Notes under the pieces: generated by a model
Database searches by the model: none
What the model was told of the DNA's origin: nothing
What the model saw: the letters and a program-made list of their open reading frames with translations, nothing else
Assembly: GCF_013155465.1 (NCBI RefSeq)
Contig: NZ_JABJVX010000003.1
Location: 1 to 64,000 of the forward strand
Direction of reading: 5' to 3'
Length of the DNA: 64,000 nt
Source of the DNA: Alterinioella nitratireducens
GTDB taxonomy: Bacteria > Pseudomonadota > Alphaproteobacteria > Rhodobacterales > Rhodobacteraceae
Translations under genes and position numbers: made by a program
Part shown: positions 36,931 through 44,249 of the stretch, piece after piece
How the letters are laid out: each line of letters opens with the position of its first letter
Numbering within the stretch: position 1 is the stretch's first letter

Positions 36931-38822
36931 CGATGCTGGCACTCACCCTCCTCGCGCCGCTTCTGGCGGGGCTCGCGGCGCTGGCGCTGCGCCGCGCACC
37001 CGAAGCGATTGCGCTGGCGAGCGTTGGCCTCGGGTTTCTGGCGGCGATGGCGGTTCTAGCGGGCGCGATTGCCGGCGATGCGGTGGAACTGGTCCTGCCG
37101 GGCCTGCCGCAAATGCCGTTGCGGCTGGTCGTGACGCCGCTGACGGCGGTCATTTCGACCATGGTGGCGACGGTGGCGGCCTGCGTAGTGGTCTATGCGG
37201 TCGGTTACATGCGCAGCGACCCCGAAAGGCCGCGCTTTTTCGGCATCCTGCTGCTGTTTGTCGCCGCGATGCAGGCGCTGGTTCTGGCGGGCGACTGGAT
37301 CACCGTGCTGGCCGCGTGGGAGTTGATCGGCTTTTCCAGCTATCTGCTGATCGGCTTCTGGCATGGCCGTGACGGCGTGCCCGGTGCCGCGACGCGGGCG
37401 TTTCTCTATACCCGCAGCGCCGATCTGGGGCTTTATCTGGGGATTTTCGTTCTGATCGGCTGGGCCGGCAGCTCGGAGATTTCGGCCACGCTGGCGATCA
37501 CCGGCACACCGGCGCTGGTCGCCGGAGTGTTGTTGCTGATCGGCGCGATGGGCAAATCGGCGCAGGTGCCGTTGCAGGACTGGTTGCAGCGCGCCATGGC
37601 GGGGCCGACGCCGGTTTCGGCGCTGCTGCATTCCGCGACGCTGGTGGCGGCGGGGGCGATCCTGCTGATCCGGGTGGCGCCGATGTTGTCCGGCGGGGCT
37701 TTGCTGGCAATCGGGCTGGTGGGCGGCATAACGGCGGTCGTTGCCGGTCTGATCGCGCTGGCCGAGCGGGATCTGAAGCGGCTGCTGGCTGCCTCGACCT
37801 CCAGCCAGTACGGCCTGATGCTGCTGGCCATCGGCGCGGGCGTTCCGGTGGCGGCGCTGCTGCACCTGATCGCCCATGCGGCGATCAAGAGCACGCTGTT
37901 TCTGGGCGCGGGCGTGTTCCAGCATGACCGCGACAGCACCGACATGGAGGCGGTTGCGGGCGCGGGCCGGTCAAGACCTCTGATCCTGACGGGTTTCGGT
38001 CTTGCCGCGCTGGCGTTGGCGGGCATCCCGCCGCTGGCCGGGTTCTTTTCAAAGGACGCGATCCTTGCCGCCGCGCTGGCCGCCCCCGGTGCTGCGTGGC
38101 TGGCACCACTGGCGCTGGCGGGGACGGTGCTGACCGGGGCCTATATGGCGCGGGCGCTGCGGGTGCTGTGGTGGGGCGAGGCGCAGCCCGTTTCCGGCAG
38201 GGGCATGGGCTGGATGTCTGCGGGCATGGCGGTGCTGACGGCGCTGGCGGCGGGGCTTGGGTTCGCCTTCGTGCCGCTGGAACATCTGCTGGGCGCTGAA
38301 CTGCCGCCGGAAGGAACCGCGATGATCCTCGGGCTCGTGGCGGCGCTGAGCGGCCTGGTGCTGGGATGGTTCGTGACACCCGCCCGCCTGATGGGGCCGG
38401 TTCTGCCCTGGGCGCAGCGCGGCTTTGCCGTCGCGGGCGGGATGGACGGGCTGGTGCTGCGCCCGACACTCGCCATCGCCGCCGCCTGCGAGCGGTTTGA
38501 ACGGCACCTGCTGGCCGCGCAGCTCGGCCTTGTGCGCGTCCTCGGCCTTGGCACCGCATCCCGCACCGAGGCAGCCGACAATCGCCTTTACGCCGCGACC
38601 CTCGATCTGGGCCGGTTGAACCTGCGCTTGGGTGACAGCGCCGAGACCACCGACACAAAAGGCATCGACGGGCTGATCTTCGGCCTTGTCGACCGGACAA
38701 TCGCCGCCGGTCGCCGCCTGCGCCTGCTGCAAAGCGGGCTGATCCACCGCGAACTCGCCCTGACTGTCATGGGCATTGCCGTCATCGCGGCGGTGCTGCT
38801 GATCTTACCGATATCCTCCTGA
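36927..38822 (+). CDS. nuoL: NuoL-like antiporter subunit
   Basis: 631 residues with about 16 helices. The key Glu in WELIGFSSYLLIGFWH and the Lys in GKSAQVPLQDWLQRAMAGPTP are present, as is the His-containing SALLHSATLV. The C-terminal section includes the expected amphipathic lateral region. Expected to translocate protons or sodium. MrpA/DabB-type proteins are relatives, but the operon order nuoH-J-K-L-M-N favours a complex I-like membrane arm. Confidence 0.93.
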   Translation: MTMLALTLLAPLLAGLAALALRRAPEAIALASVGLGFLAAMAVLAGAIAGDAVELVLPGLPQMPLRLVVTPLTAVISTMVATVAACVVVYAVGYMRSDPERPRFFGILLLFVAAMQALVLAGDWITVLAAWELIGFSSYLLIGFWHGRDGVPGAATRAFLYTRSADLGLYLGIFVLIGWAGSSEISATLAITGTPALVAGVLLLIGAMGKSAQVPLQDWLQRAMAGPTPVSALLHSATLVAAGAILLIRVAPMLSGGALLAIGLVGGITAVVAGLIALAERDLKRLLAASTSSQYGLMLLAIGAGVPVAALLHLIAHAAIKSTLFLGAGVFQHDRDSTDMEAVAGAGRSRPLILTGFGLAALALAGIPPLAGFFSKDAILAAALAAPGAAWLAPLALAGTVLTGAYMARALRVLWWGEAQPVSGRGMGWMSAGMAVLTALAAGLGFAFVPLEHLLGAELPPEGTAMILGLVAALSGLVLGWFVTPARLMGPVLPWAQRGFAVAGGMDGLVLRPTLAIAAACERFERHLLAAQLGLVRVLGLGTASRTEAADNRLYAATLDLGRLNLRLGDSAETTDTKGIDGLIFGLVDRTIAAGRRLRLLQSGLIHRELALTVMGIAVIAAVLLILPISS

Positions 38823-38836
38823 AGAAAGACCAATTC

Positions 38837-40297
38837 ATGCCGCTTCTCTCGATCTCCGTCTTTCTGCCGCTCCTCGGTGGATTGCTGTTGATGGCGCTGC
38901 CGAACAGGTCGGCCCGTATCGCGCATGGCGTTTCCATCGCCACGACCGGGCTGACCTTCCTTGTGACGCTGGCCATCTGGGCGCGGGGCACGCTTCCGGG
39001 CGGTTTCGCGCAGGTCGAGGAGATCGCATGGATCCCGGCCATTGGTGCCGCCTACCGGCTGGGCATCGACGGGCTGAGCCTGCCGCTGATCGTGCTGACC
39101 TCGCTGCTGTTTTTCCTGTCGGCGATCTATGCCGCGCGGATCACCGACCGCCCGGCGGTCTTTGTCGCGCTGATGCTGATGCTGGAAACCGCCTCGATCG
39201 GCACCTTCGCGGCGCTGGATGCGCTCCTGTTCTACGTCTTCTTCGAGGTGTCGCTGGTGGGCATGTATTTCATGATCGTCGGCTGGGGCTATGAAGAGCG
39301 CCAGCGCGCCGGGTTGATGTTCTTCATCTACACGCTTCTGGGCTCGCTGCCGCTGTTGCTGGCGATCATCGGGCTCTATCTGGCCACCGGCACCTTTGAC
39401 ATGCGCCTGTGGATCGAGACCCCGCCGCTGACGGGCCTCGCGGCAATGCTGGCGCTGATCGCGATGCTGTTCACCTTCGCGGTCAAGATCCCGAGCTTTC
39501 CGGTGCATACCTGGCTGCCGGCGGCCCATGTGCAGGCCCCGACCGTCGGCAGCGTCATCCTGGCGGGCGTGATGCTGAAATTCGGCACCTATGGCCTCGT
39601 GCGCTTCGCATTGCAGATGACGCCTGACGCCTTTGCGCGGGCCGGTCTGGTGGTGCTGGCCTTCGGCGTGTTCAGCGCGCTTTACGGGGCTTTCGTCGCG
39701 CTGGCGCAGTCGGATCTGAAGAAGATGATCGCCTACACCTCGGTCAACCACATGGGCTATGTGGTGATCGGCGTGTCGGTGGCGGCGCTGACGCTGGACC
39801 CCGATCTGCGGGCGGTTGCGCTCAATGGGGCCACCTTGCAGATGGTCAGCCACGGCATCGTCACCGGGGCGCTGTTCTTCCTTGTCGGCATGTTGCAGTC
39901 GCGCGCCCATAGCCGCGAGATGGCGGATTTCGGGGGGTTGCTGGGGCAGGTGCCGTGGCTGGGCTGGGCATTTATCCTATCGGCCTTCGCCTCGCTGGGA
40001 CTTCCGGGGCTGGCGCATTTCCCGGCCGAGTTCCAGATTTTCCTGGCCACGCTGAACGCGCAGCCCTGGGCCATCGTCGCGATCATTGCCATCGTGGTGA
40101 CGGCGGGTCTGTATCTGCGCGCCATCGCGGCGGTATTCCTGGGCGAGCGGAACGAGAAATGGGCGGCGATGCCCGATCTCGACCGGGGCGAGATGCTGGC
40201 CATCGTGCCGCTGCTTGTCCTCATCATCGTGATCGGGGTCGCGCCATCGTGGTTGCTGAACATGATCGACGCGACGATGCGGGCGCTGCAATTCTGA
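38837..40297 (+). CDS. nuoM: NuoM-like antiporter subunit
   Basis: 486 residues, about 14 helices. Conserved Glu in YVFFEVSLVGMYFM and Lys in VKIPSFPVHTWLPAAHVQAP are both present, so the half-channels look intact. The gene starts 15 bases after nuoL with only a weak ribosome binding site (GAAAGACC) and its stop shares bases with the nuoN start. Confidence 0.93.
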   Translation: MPLLSISVFLPLLGGLLLMALPNRSARIAHGVSIATTGLTFLVTLAIWARGTLPGGFAQVEEIAWIPAIGAAYRLGIDGLSLPLIVLTSLLFFLSAIYAARITDRPAVFVALMLMLETASIGTFAALDALLFYVFFEVSLVGMYFMIVGWGYEERQRAGLMFFIYTLLGSLPLLLAIIGLYLATGTFDMRLWIETPPLTGLAAMLALIAMLFTFAVKIPSFPVHTWLPAAHVQAPTVGSVILAGVMLKFGTYGLVRFALQMTPDAFARAGLVVLAFGVFSALYGAFVALAQSDLKKMIAYTSVNHMGYVVIGVSVAALTLDPDLRAVALNGATLQMVSHGIVTGALFFLVGMLQSRAHSREMADFGGLLGQVPWLGWAFILSAFASLGLPGLAHFPAEFQIFLATLNAQPWAIVAIIAIVVTAGLYLRAIAAVFLGERNEKWAAMPDLDRGEMLAIVPLLVLIIVIGVAPSWLLNMIDATMRALQF

Positions 40298-41655
40298 TGG
40301 CGCGCGACCTGTCATTTCTGTTTCCCGAGCTGCTGCTGGCCTCCACGGTGGTGCTGATGCTGGTGGCCGAGATGCTGCGCGCGCCGCGTCTGGCGCTGGC
40401 GTTCGGGCTGATCGGGCTGGGCCTGTCCACCGCGCTGACCCTTCCGCTGCTGGAGGCCGATACGAGCGTCTTCGGCGGCACCTACCGCGTCGATCTGCTG
40501 TCGGGCTGGGCCAAGCTGATCTTGCTGCCGGGCACCGCGCTGGCGCTTTTGATGACGCGGGCCGAGATCGCCGGGAAGGACCGCGAGGGCAGCGTTTATG
40601 TGCTGCTGTGCCTGGTGACGCTGGGGGCGCTGATGCTGGCGGGCGGCGGCGACATGATGCTGCTGGTCCTTGGTGTGGTGCTGACGGGGCTGGGATCCTT
40701 CGCGATGGTGGCCTGGCCGCGCGACGATGCCGCGACCGAGGCAGCGATGAAATACCTGGTCTTCGGGGCCGTCACCGGATCGGTGATGATCTACGGGCTG
40801 ACCTTCTGGTTCGGTGGTGCCGGATCGACGCTATTTTCCGAGCTTGGTGCGCTTCAGGACAAGCCGCTGATTGCGCTGGCGGGCCTGGTCGCGGTGCTGA
40901 TCGGGCTGGGCTACAAGGCGGCGCTGGTGCCGTTCCAGTTCTGGGCGCCTGACGCCTATGACGGCGCCCCGGTCTCGGTCGCGGCGTTCCTGTCGGTCAT
41001 CACCAAGGTGGCCGCGATTTTTGCCTTCGCGCAGGTGCTGCGCGATCTGCCGGTCGCCACCGGCTGGCCCGTCGTCGTCGCGCTGATCGCGGCGGTGACG
41101 ATGACATTCGGCTACCTGGCGGCCCTGGTGCAGAGCAATGTGGTGCGGCTGCTGGCCTATTCCTCGGTGGCGCAGGCGGGCTATTTCATGCTTGGGATCG
41201 TAGCGCTTGGCACCAGCCCGCTGGCCCTGCCATCGGTGATCGTGTTCGGCGCGGCCTATGTGGCGATGAACCTCGGGGCCTTTGCCGTCATCATGGTCGC
41301 GGGGCGCGATCTGGACGATTTCAAGGGGTTCGGCCGCGCGCGCCCGGTGATCGGCGTGGCCATGGTCGTGTTTCTGCTGTCGCTCACCGGTATTCCGCCG
41401 CTCTTCGGCTTTGTCGGCAAGGTGCTACTGTTCGGGGCCGCGATCGAGGCGGGCTATCTGTGGCTGGCGGTGATCGGCATCCTCAACAGCGTGTTGGCGC
41501 TGGCGGTCTATCTGCGCATCGTGGTGCCGATGTATCAGGCGCGCGAGGGCGAAGCGGTTCGGGCGGAGGTCGCGCTGCCGCTATTGGTCGTGCTCGGGGC
41601 GACCGCGCTGGTCACGGCGCTGATGGGGCTGTTCGCGGGGGTCTTTCCCGGCTGA
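40297..41655 (+). CDS. nuoN: NuoN-like antiporter subunit lacking the helix-5 glutamate
   Basis: 452 residues, about 14 helices. The Lys-containing block GYKAALVPFQFWAPDAYDGA is conserved. In helix 5, where NuoN normally reads LGLELxSL with an essential Glu, this protein reads LGVVLTGL (Glu replaced by Val), so its proton entry path may be disabled or altered. Last gene of the complex I-like operon; a hairpin follows. Confidence 0.92.
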   Translation: MARDLSFLFPELLLASTVVLMLVAEMLRAPRLALAFGLIGLGLSTALTLPLLEADTSVFGGTYRVDLLSGWAKLILLPGTALALLMTRAEIAGKDREGSVYVLLCLVTLGALMLAGGGDMMLLVLGVVLTGLGSFAMVAWPRDDAATEAAMKYLVFGAVTGSVMIYGLTFWFGGAGSTLFSELGALQDKPLIALAGLVAVLIGLGYKAALVPFQFWAPDAYDGAPVSVAAFLSVITKVAAIFAFAQVLRDLPVATGWPVVVALIAAVTMTFGYLAALVQSNVVRLLAYSSVAQAGYFMLGIVALGTSPLALPSVIVFGAAYVAMNLGAFAVIMVAGRDLDDFKGFGRARPVIGVAMVVFLLSLTGIPPLFGFVGKVLLFGAAIEAGYLWLAVIGILNSVLALAVYLRIVVPMYQAREGEAVRAEVALPLLVVLGATALVTALMGLFAGVFPG

Positions 41656-41670
41656 ATCAACCGGGCGATT

Positions 41671-41689
41671 GTGACGCCAGGAGCGTCAC
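41671..41689 (+). terminator. Hairpin after the complex I-like operon
   Basis: GTGACGC / GCGTCAC, a perfect 7-bp stem with 5-nt loop, begins 15 bases after the nuoN stop. No U-run follows, so it may be a weak or Rho-assisted terminator, or a protein-binding palindrome. Confidence 0.45.
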
Positions 41690-41898
41690 GACTTGAGAGC
41701 GACCGCAGCGGATGCAACCGCGATTGCCACGTTCGCCCCAAACGGGGCAAGGGTGCGAGACAAACCGGGCTTTCGCGGCCCCCGCACCAATGTCAGGCCC
41801 GGGCCAGCGACCCGTGACAATAGCAGCCATGAATGGCAGAAGATTAAGCCAAGTACCCACGGAGGGACTGCTGAAGCCCGTGACGAAAGGAGTCAACG

Positions 41899-42879
41899 AT
41901 GCGAGATTTGCTTGAAGATTCCGGTTGGATGACCCGGTTGGGCGTTTTTGCGACGCTCTTTCTTGGCATGGCGTTCTTCGGAAGTGGAACGCCGACTGCG
42001 AAGATCGTCACCGCCGAGTTCCCCTTGTTCCTGGCGCCGTTTTTGCGACTGCTGGCGGCAGCGATACTGACCACTCCACTGCTGATCGCCTATCGGAAGG
42101 AACTCCATGAAATCAGCAAGAGCAACTGGCTGCTCATCGCAGGTATCGGGTCGATCGGACTGGTCGCTTTCAGCCTCTTTCTGATGACCGGAATGAAAAT
42201 GGTGAGCGGGGTCATTGGCGCGATGGTGATGAGCCTCAGTCCTGCCGCTGTTGCGGTCGGTGCCTCCGTTTTCCTGGGCGACCGACTGGGCCCCCGCAAG
42301 CTGATCGCGGTTGCGTTGTCTGTCTCTGGCGTTGTGATCATCAATCTCGCGGGCGAGTCGCTGCAGGCGCAAAGCCTTTCGACGATGGTTCTGGGAAGCC
42401 TGCTCGTTTTCGGTGCCGTCTGCAGTGCCACGGCCTATTCGCTCTTTGCCAAGAAGGCGACAAAACAGGTGAGGCCGGTCCTGCTCATACCTTTGGCGGC
42501 GTGGATTGCGACACTGCTTTTCGCGATTCCAGGTCTTTATCAGGCGGCCAACTTCGACTTTTCACAGCCGACGCTCGAACACTGGATCGCGCTTCTATGG
42601 TGGGGGATCGGCCCTTTCGGTATCGGGACCATGCTGTGGTTCGCGGGATTGGCGCGCGTGCGGGCCAGCATCGCCTCCGGTTTCATGGGCGTCATGCCGG
42701 CAAGCGGTCTGGTTGTTTCCTACGTCTGGCTTGGCGATCCATTCTACTGGATTCACGTGATGGGCTTCGCCTTCGTTCTCGGCGGTATCCTTATGGTGGC
42801 TTGGGCGCATCAAGTCGGCGAGAAGAGAGCCAAGGAAAAGGGAAAGGAATTCAGCGGATACAGCACATATCCATGCTGA
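41899..42879 (+). CDS. EamA/DMT family transporter
   Basis: 326 residues, ten helices in two EamA repeats (for example LGMAFFGSGTPTAKIVTAEFP in the first and GLARVRASIASGFMGVMPASG in the second). Drug/metabolite exporter of unknown substrate. Ribosome binding site AAAGGAG precedes ATG 41899. Codon use is less GC-rich than adjacent genes (many TTT, TCG/TCA, ATC mixtures) and both flanks are gene-poor, hinting at a later acquisition. No ECF-type site was found upstream. Confidence 0.88.
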   Translation: MRDLLEDSGWMTRLGVFATLFLGMAFFGSGTPTAKIVTAEFPLFLAPFLRLLAAAILTTPLLIAYRKELHEISKSNWLLIAGIGSIGLVAFSLFLMTGMKMVSGVIGAMVMSLSPAAVAVGASVFLGDRLGPRKLIAVALSVSGVVIINLAGESLQAQSLSTMVLGSLLVFGAVCSATAYSLFAKKATKQVRPVLLIPLAAWIATLLFAIPGLYQAANFDFSQPTLEHWIALLWWGIGPFGIGTMLWFAGLARVRASIASGFMGVMPASGLVVSYVWLGDPFYWIHVMGFAFVLGGILMVAWAHQVGEKRAKEKGKEFSGYSTYPC

Positions 42880-43103
42880 CTGGAATCATGCGACACCGTT
42901 CGTCCGCAAGCCTGGCGCAAAAGGTTCGGATGCGTCCGTTTTTCGGCTGGACCGCGTCGATGTAGGATCCAACTTCCCAACCGCGAAACATGTCCAGGAA
43001 ACGAAGCGGCGACGGCGCAACTGCCGAAAGCCGTGCAAGCCGCGAAGCTCGTGTCATTATCAAGGATGTCGCACGGTTTGCGCCAAAGCTCTGATCGGGC
43101 TTT

Positions 43104-44009
43104 TTATGCAGTGATCGAGTCCGCCATCCGCTCCGCCTTTCCGGGATCGAGCAGCGCGCCGATTTCGGCATATGCGCGGCGGGTGGCCACGGCCCCCGCG
43201 GCGATGCAGTGGCGCTTGTGTCCGAACTCGAGCGTCCCGATCGACTGCCCGAAATCGGGGCGGATCACCAGATCGGCCTGGGCGAAGCGCAGGTTTGCGT
43301 GTTCATACTGGCAAACCTCTATCGACCGCAGCATCGCCTGCATCCCGTTTTTCGGACCTGCGGCGTTCTCGGGCTGGCTCGGGTCCACCGCGATCACCAC
43401 CTGCGCGCCGGTGGCTCTTGCCACGTCGATCGGCGCGATGTCGGCATAGGCCCCGTCCATCAGCACATGCGGCCCATCGACCAGGGGCGGCAATATTCCC
43501 GCAAGTGCAGCACTGGCATAGACGTAATCCGTGGCGCGGCCCTTGCCGAACACCACGCGTGTCCCGGTCAGCATATCCGTCGCGCAGACATGGATCGGGA
43601 TGCGGCCATCCTCAAGATTCCCGCCCCGGGTCAGGCCGGACAGGACACGGCGACCCCATGTTTCGGTGCGCGCGCCAACGCCCCAGCCGAAATACATGTC
43701 CCGCGCGGCAAGCAGAGCCATCCAGAGCCCCCGCATCCGGGCGGTCAGACCCGGCAGGCGAAAATCCGGGGTCGCGGGAAACCCGCTGGTGTCCATTTCC
43801 ACCAATGCGTCGTACCAATCGTCGTTCAGGGCATAGGTGGCCCCCACGACCGCCCCCATGGATACGCCCACAATGGCGCTGGGAACATAGCCTCGGGAGG
43901 CAAGCGCGCGCAGCACACCGGCATGCGACAGGCCCCTTGCCCCGCCGCCACTGAAGACAAGGGCAAAGGATTTGTGGGCCTTGCCGCGCAGCCTTGCCGG
44001 TCCCGTCAC
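43104..44009 (-). CDS. Patatin-like phospholipase
   Basis: 301 residues. Patatin catalytic elements are complete: oxyanion loop SGGGARG, nucleophile GVSMG, and catalytic DGA in LMDGAYADI. Likely a cytoplasmic or membrane-associated acyl hydrolase acting on phospholipids (RssA-type). Start is GTG 44009 with GGAGG seven bases upstream on the minus strand. An ECF-type promoter sits 44 bases upstream, back to back with that of the P-type ATPase, placing this lipase in the proposed lipid-remodelling regulon. Confidence 0.9.
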   Translation of the reverse strand: MTGPARLRGKAHKSFALVFSGGGARGLSHAGVLRALASRGYVPSAIVGVSMGAVVGATYALNDDWYDALVEMDTSGFPATPDFRLPGLTARMRGLWMALLAARDMYFGWGVGARTETWGRRVLSGLTRGGNLEDGRIPIHVCATDMLTGTRVVFGKGRATDYVYASAALAGILPPLVDGPHVLMDGAYADIAPIDVARATGAQVVIAVDPSQPENAAGPKNGMQAMLRSIEVCQYEHANLRFAQADLVIRPDFGQSIGTLEFGHKRHCIAAGAVATRRAYAEIGALLDPGKAERMADSITA

Positions 44010-44052
44010 TGTCCAGCCTCCATTTCAATGCCTCTCTCAAGTCTTCAGGACT

Positions 44053-44078
44053 GACGCTGAACGCGGCAGATCGTTACG
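44053..44078 (-). promoter_or_regulatory. ECF-type promoter, patatin gene
   Basis: On the minus strand CGTAAC, 16 nt, CGTC; the -10 element (44053-44056) is 44 bases from the GTG start. First base differs from the T of the other seven sites. Confidence 0.6.
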
Positions 44079-44128
44079 CAACCGGACAGGCCCCATGGGT
44101 GCCAACCCGAGGCGGTGGAGACGCCAGG

Positions 44129-44155
44129 CGGAAAGCGTCCGGCCATTTCCGCCCA
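44129..44155. repeat. Inverted repeat in patatin/P-ATPase intergenic region
   Basis: GGCGGAAA and TTTCCGCC are perfect 8-bp inverted copies 11 nt apart, just upstream of the ECF-type promoter at 44164. A second palindrome, CGGTCGG-TC-CCGACCG (44209-44224), falls after the promoter within the 5' untranslated region. They may be operator sites for a second regulator of these divergent genes. Confidence 0.45.
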
Positions 44156-44163
44156 TCTGCCGG

Positions 44164-44189
44164 TGTAATGCCCGAAGCCGGGACGCGTC
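44164..44189 (+). promoter_or_regulatory. ECF-type promoter, P-type ATPase/arginine deiminase operon
   Basis: TGTAAT (44164-44169), 16 nt, CGTC (44186-44189), ending 60 bases before the ATPase start. Shares motif and spacing with seven other sites. Confidence 0.7.
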
Positions 44190-44249
44190 TATTACCCAAA
44201 CATCCAAACGGTCGGTCCCGACCGCAATGAAAATGGACTGGAGCCGAAA

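Noticed and set aside
42851-43171. Minus-strand frame of 106 residues between the exporter and the patatin
   Set aside because: No ribosome binding site, overlaps the 3' end of the exporter and of the patatin, and resembles nothing I know. It could be a remnant, but there is no support.
44129-44224. Riboswitch (cobalamin-like) in the P-type ATPase leader
   Set aside because: The GC-rich stems and a CGGTG-like word suggested it, but the conserved core segments are not present in order, and the segment contains the ECF-type promoter itself.
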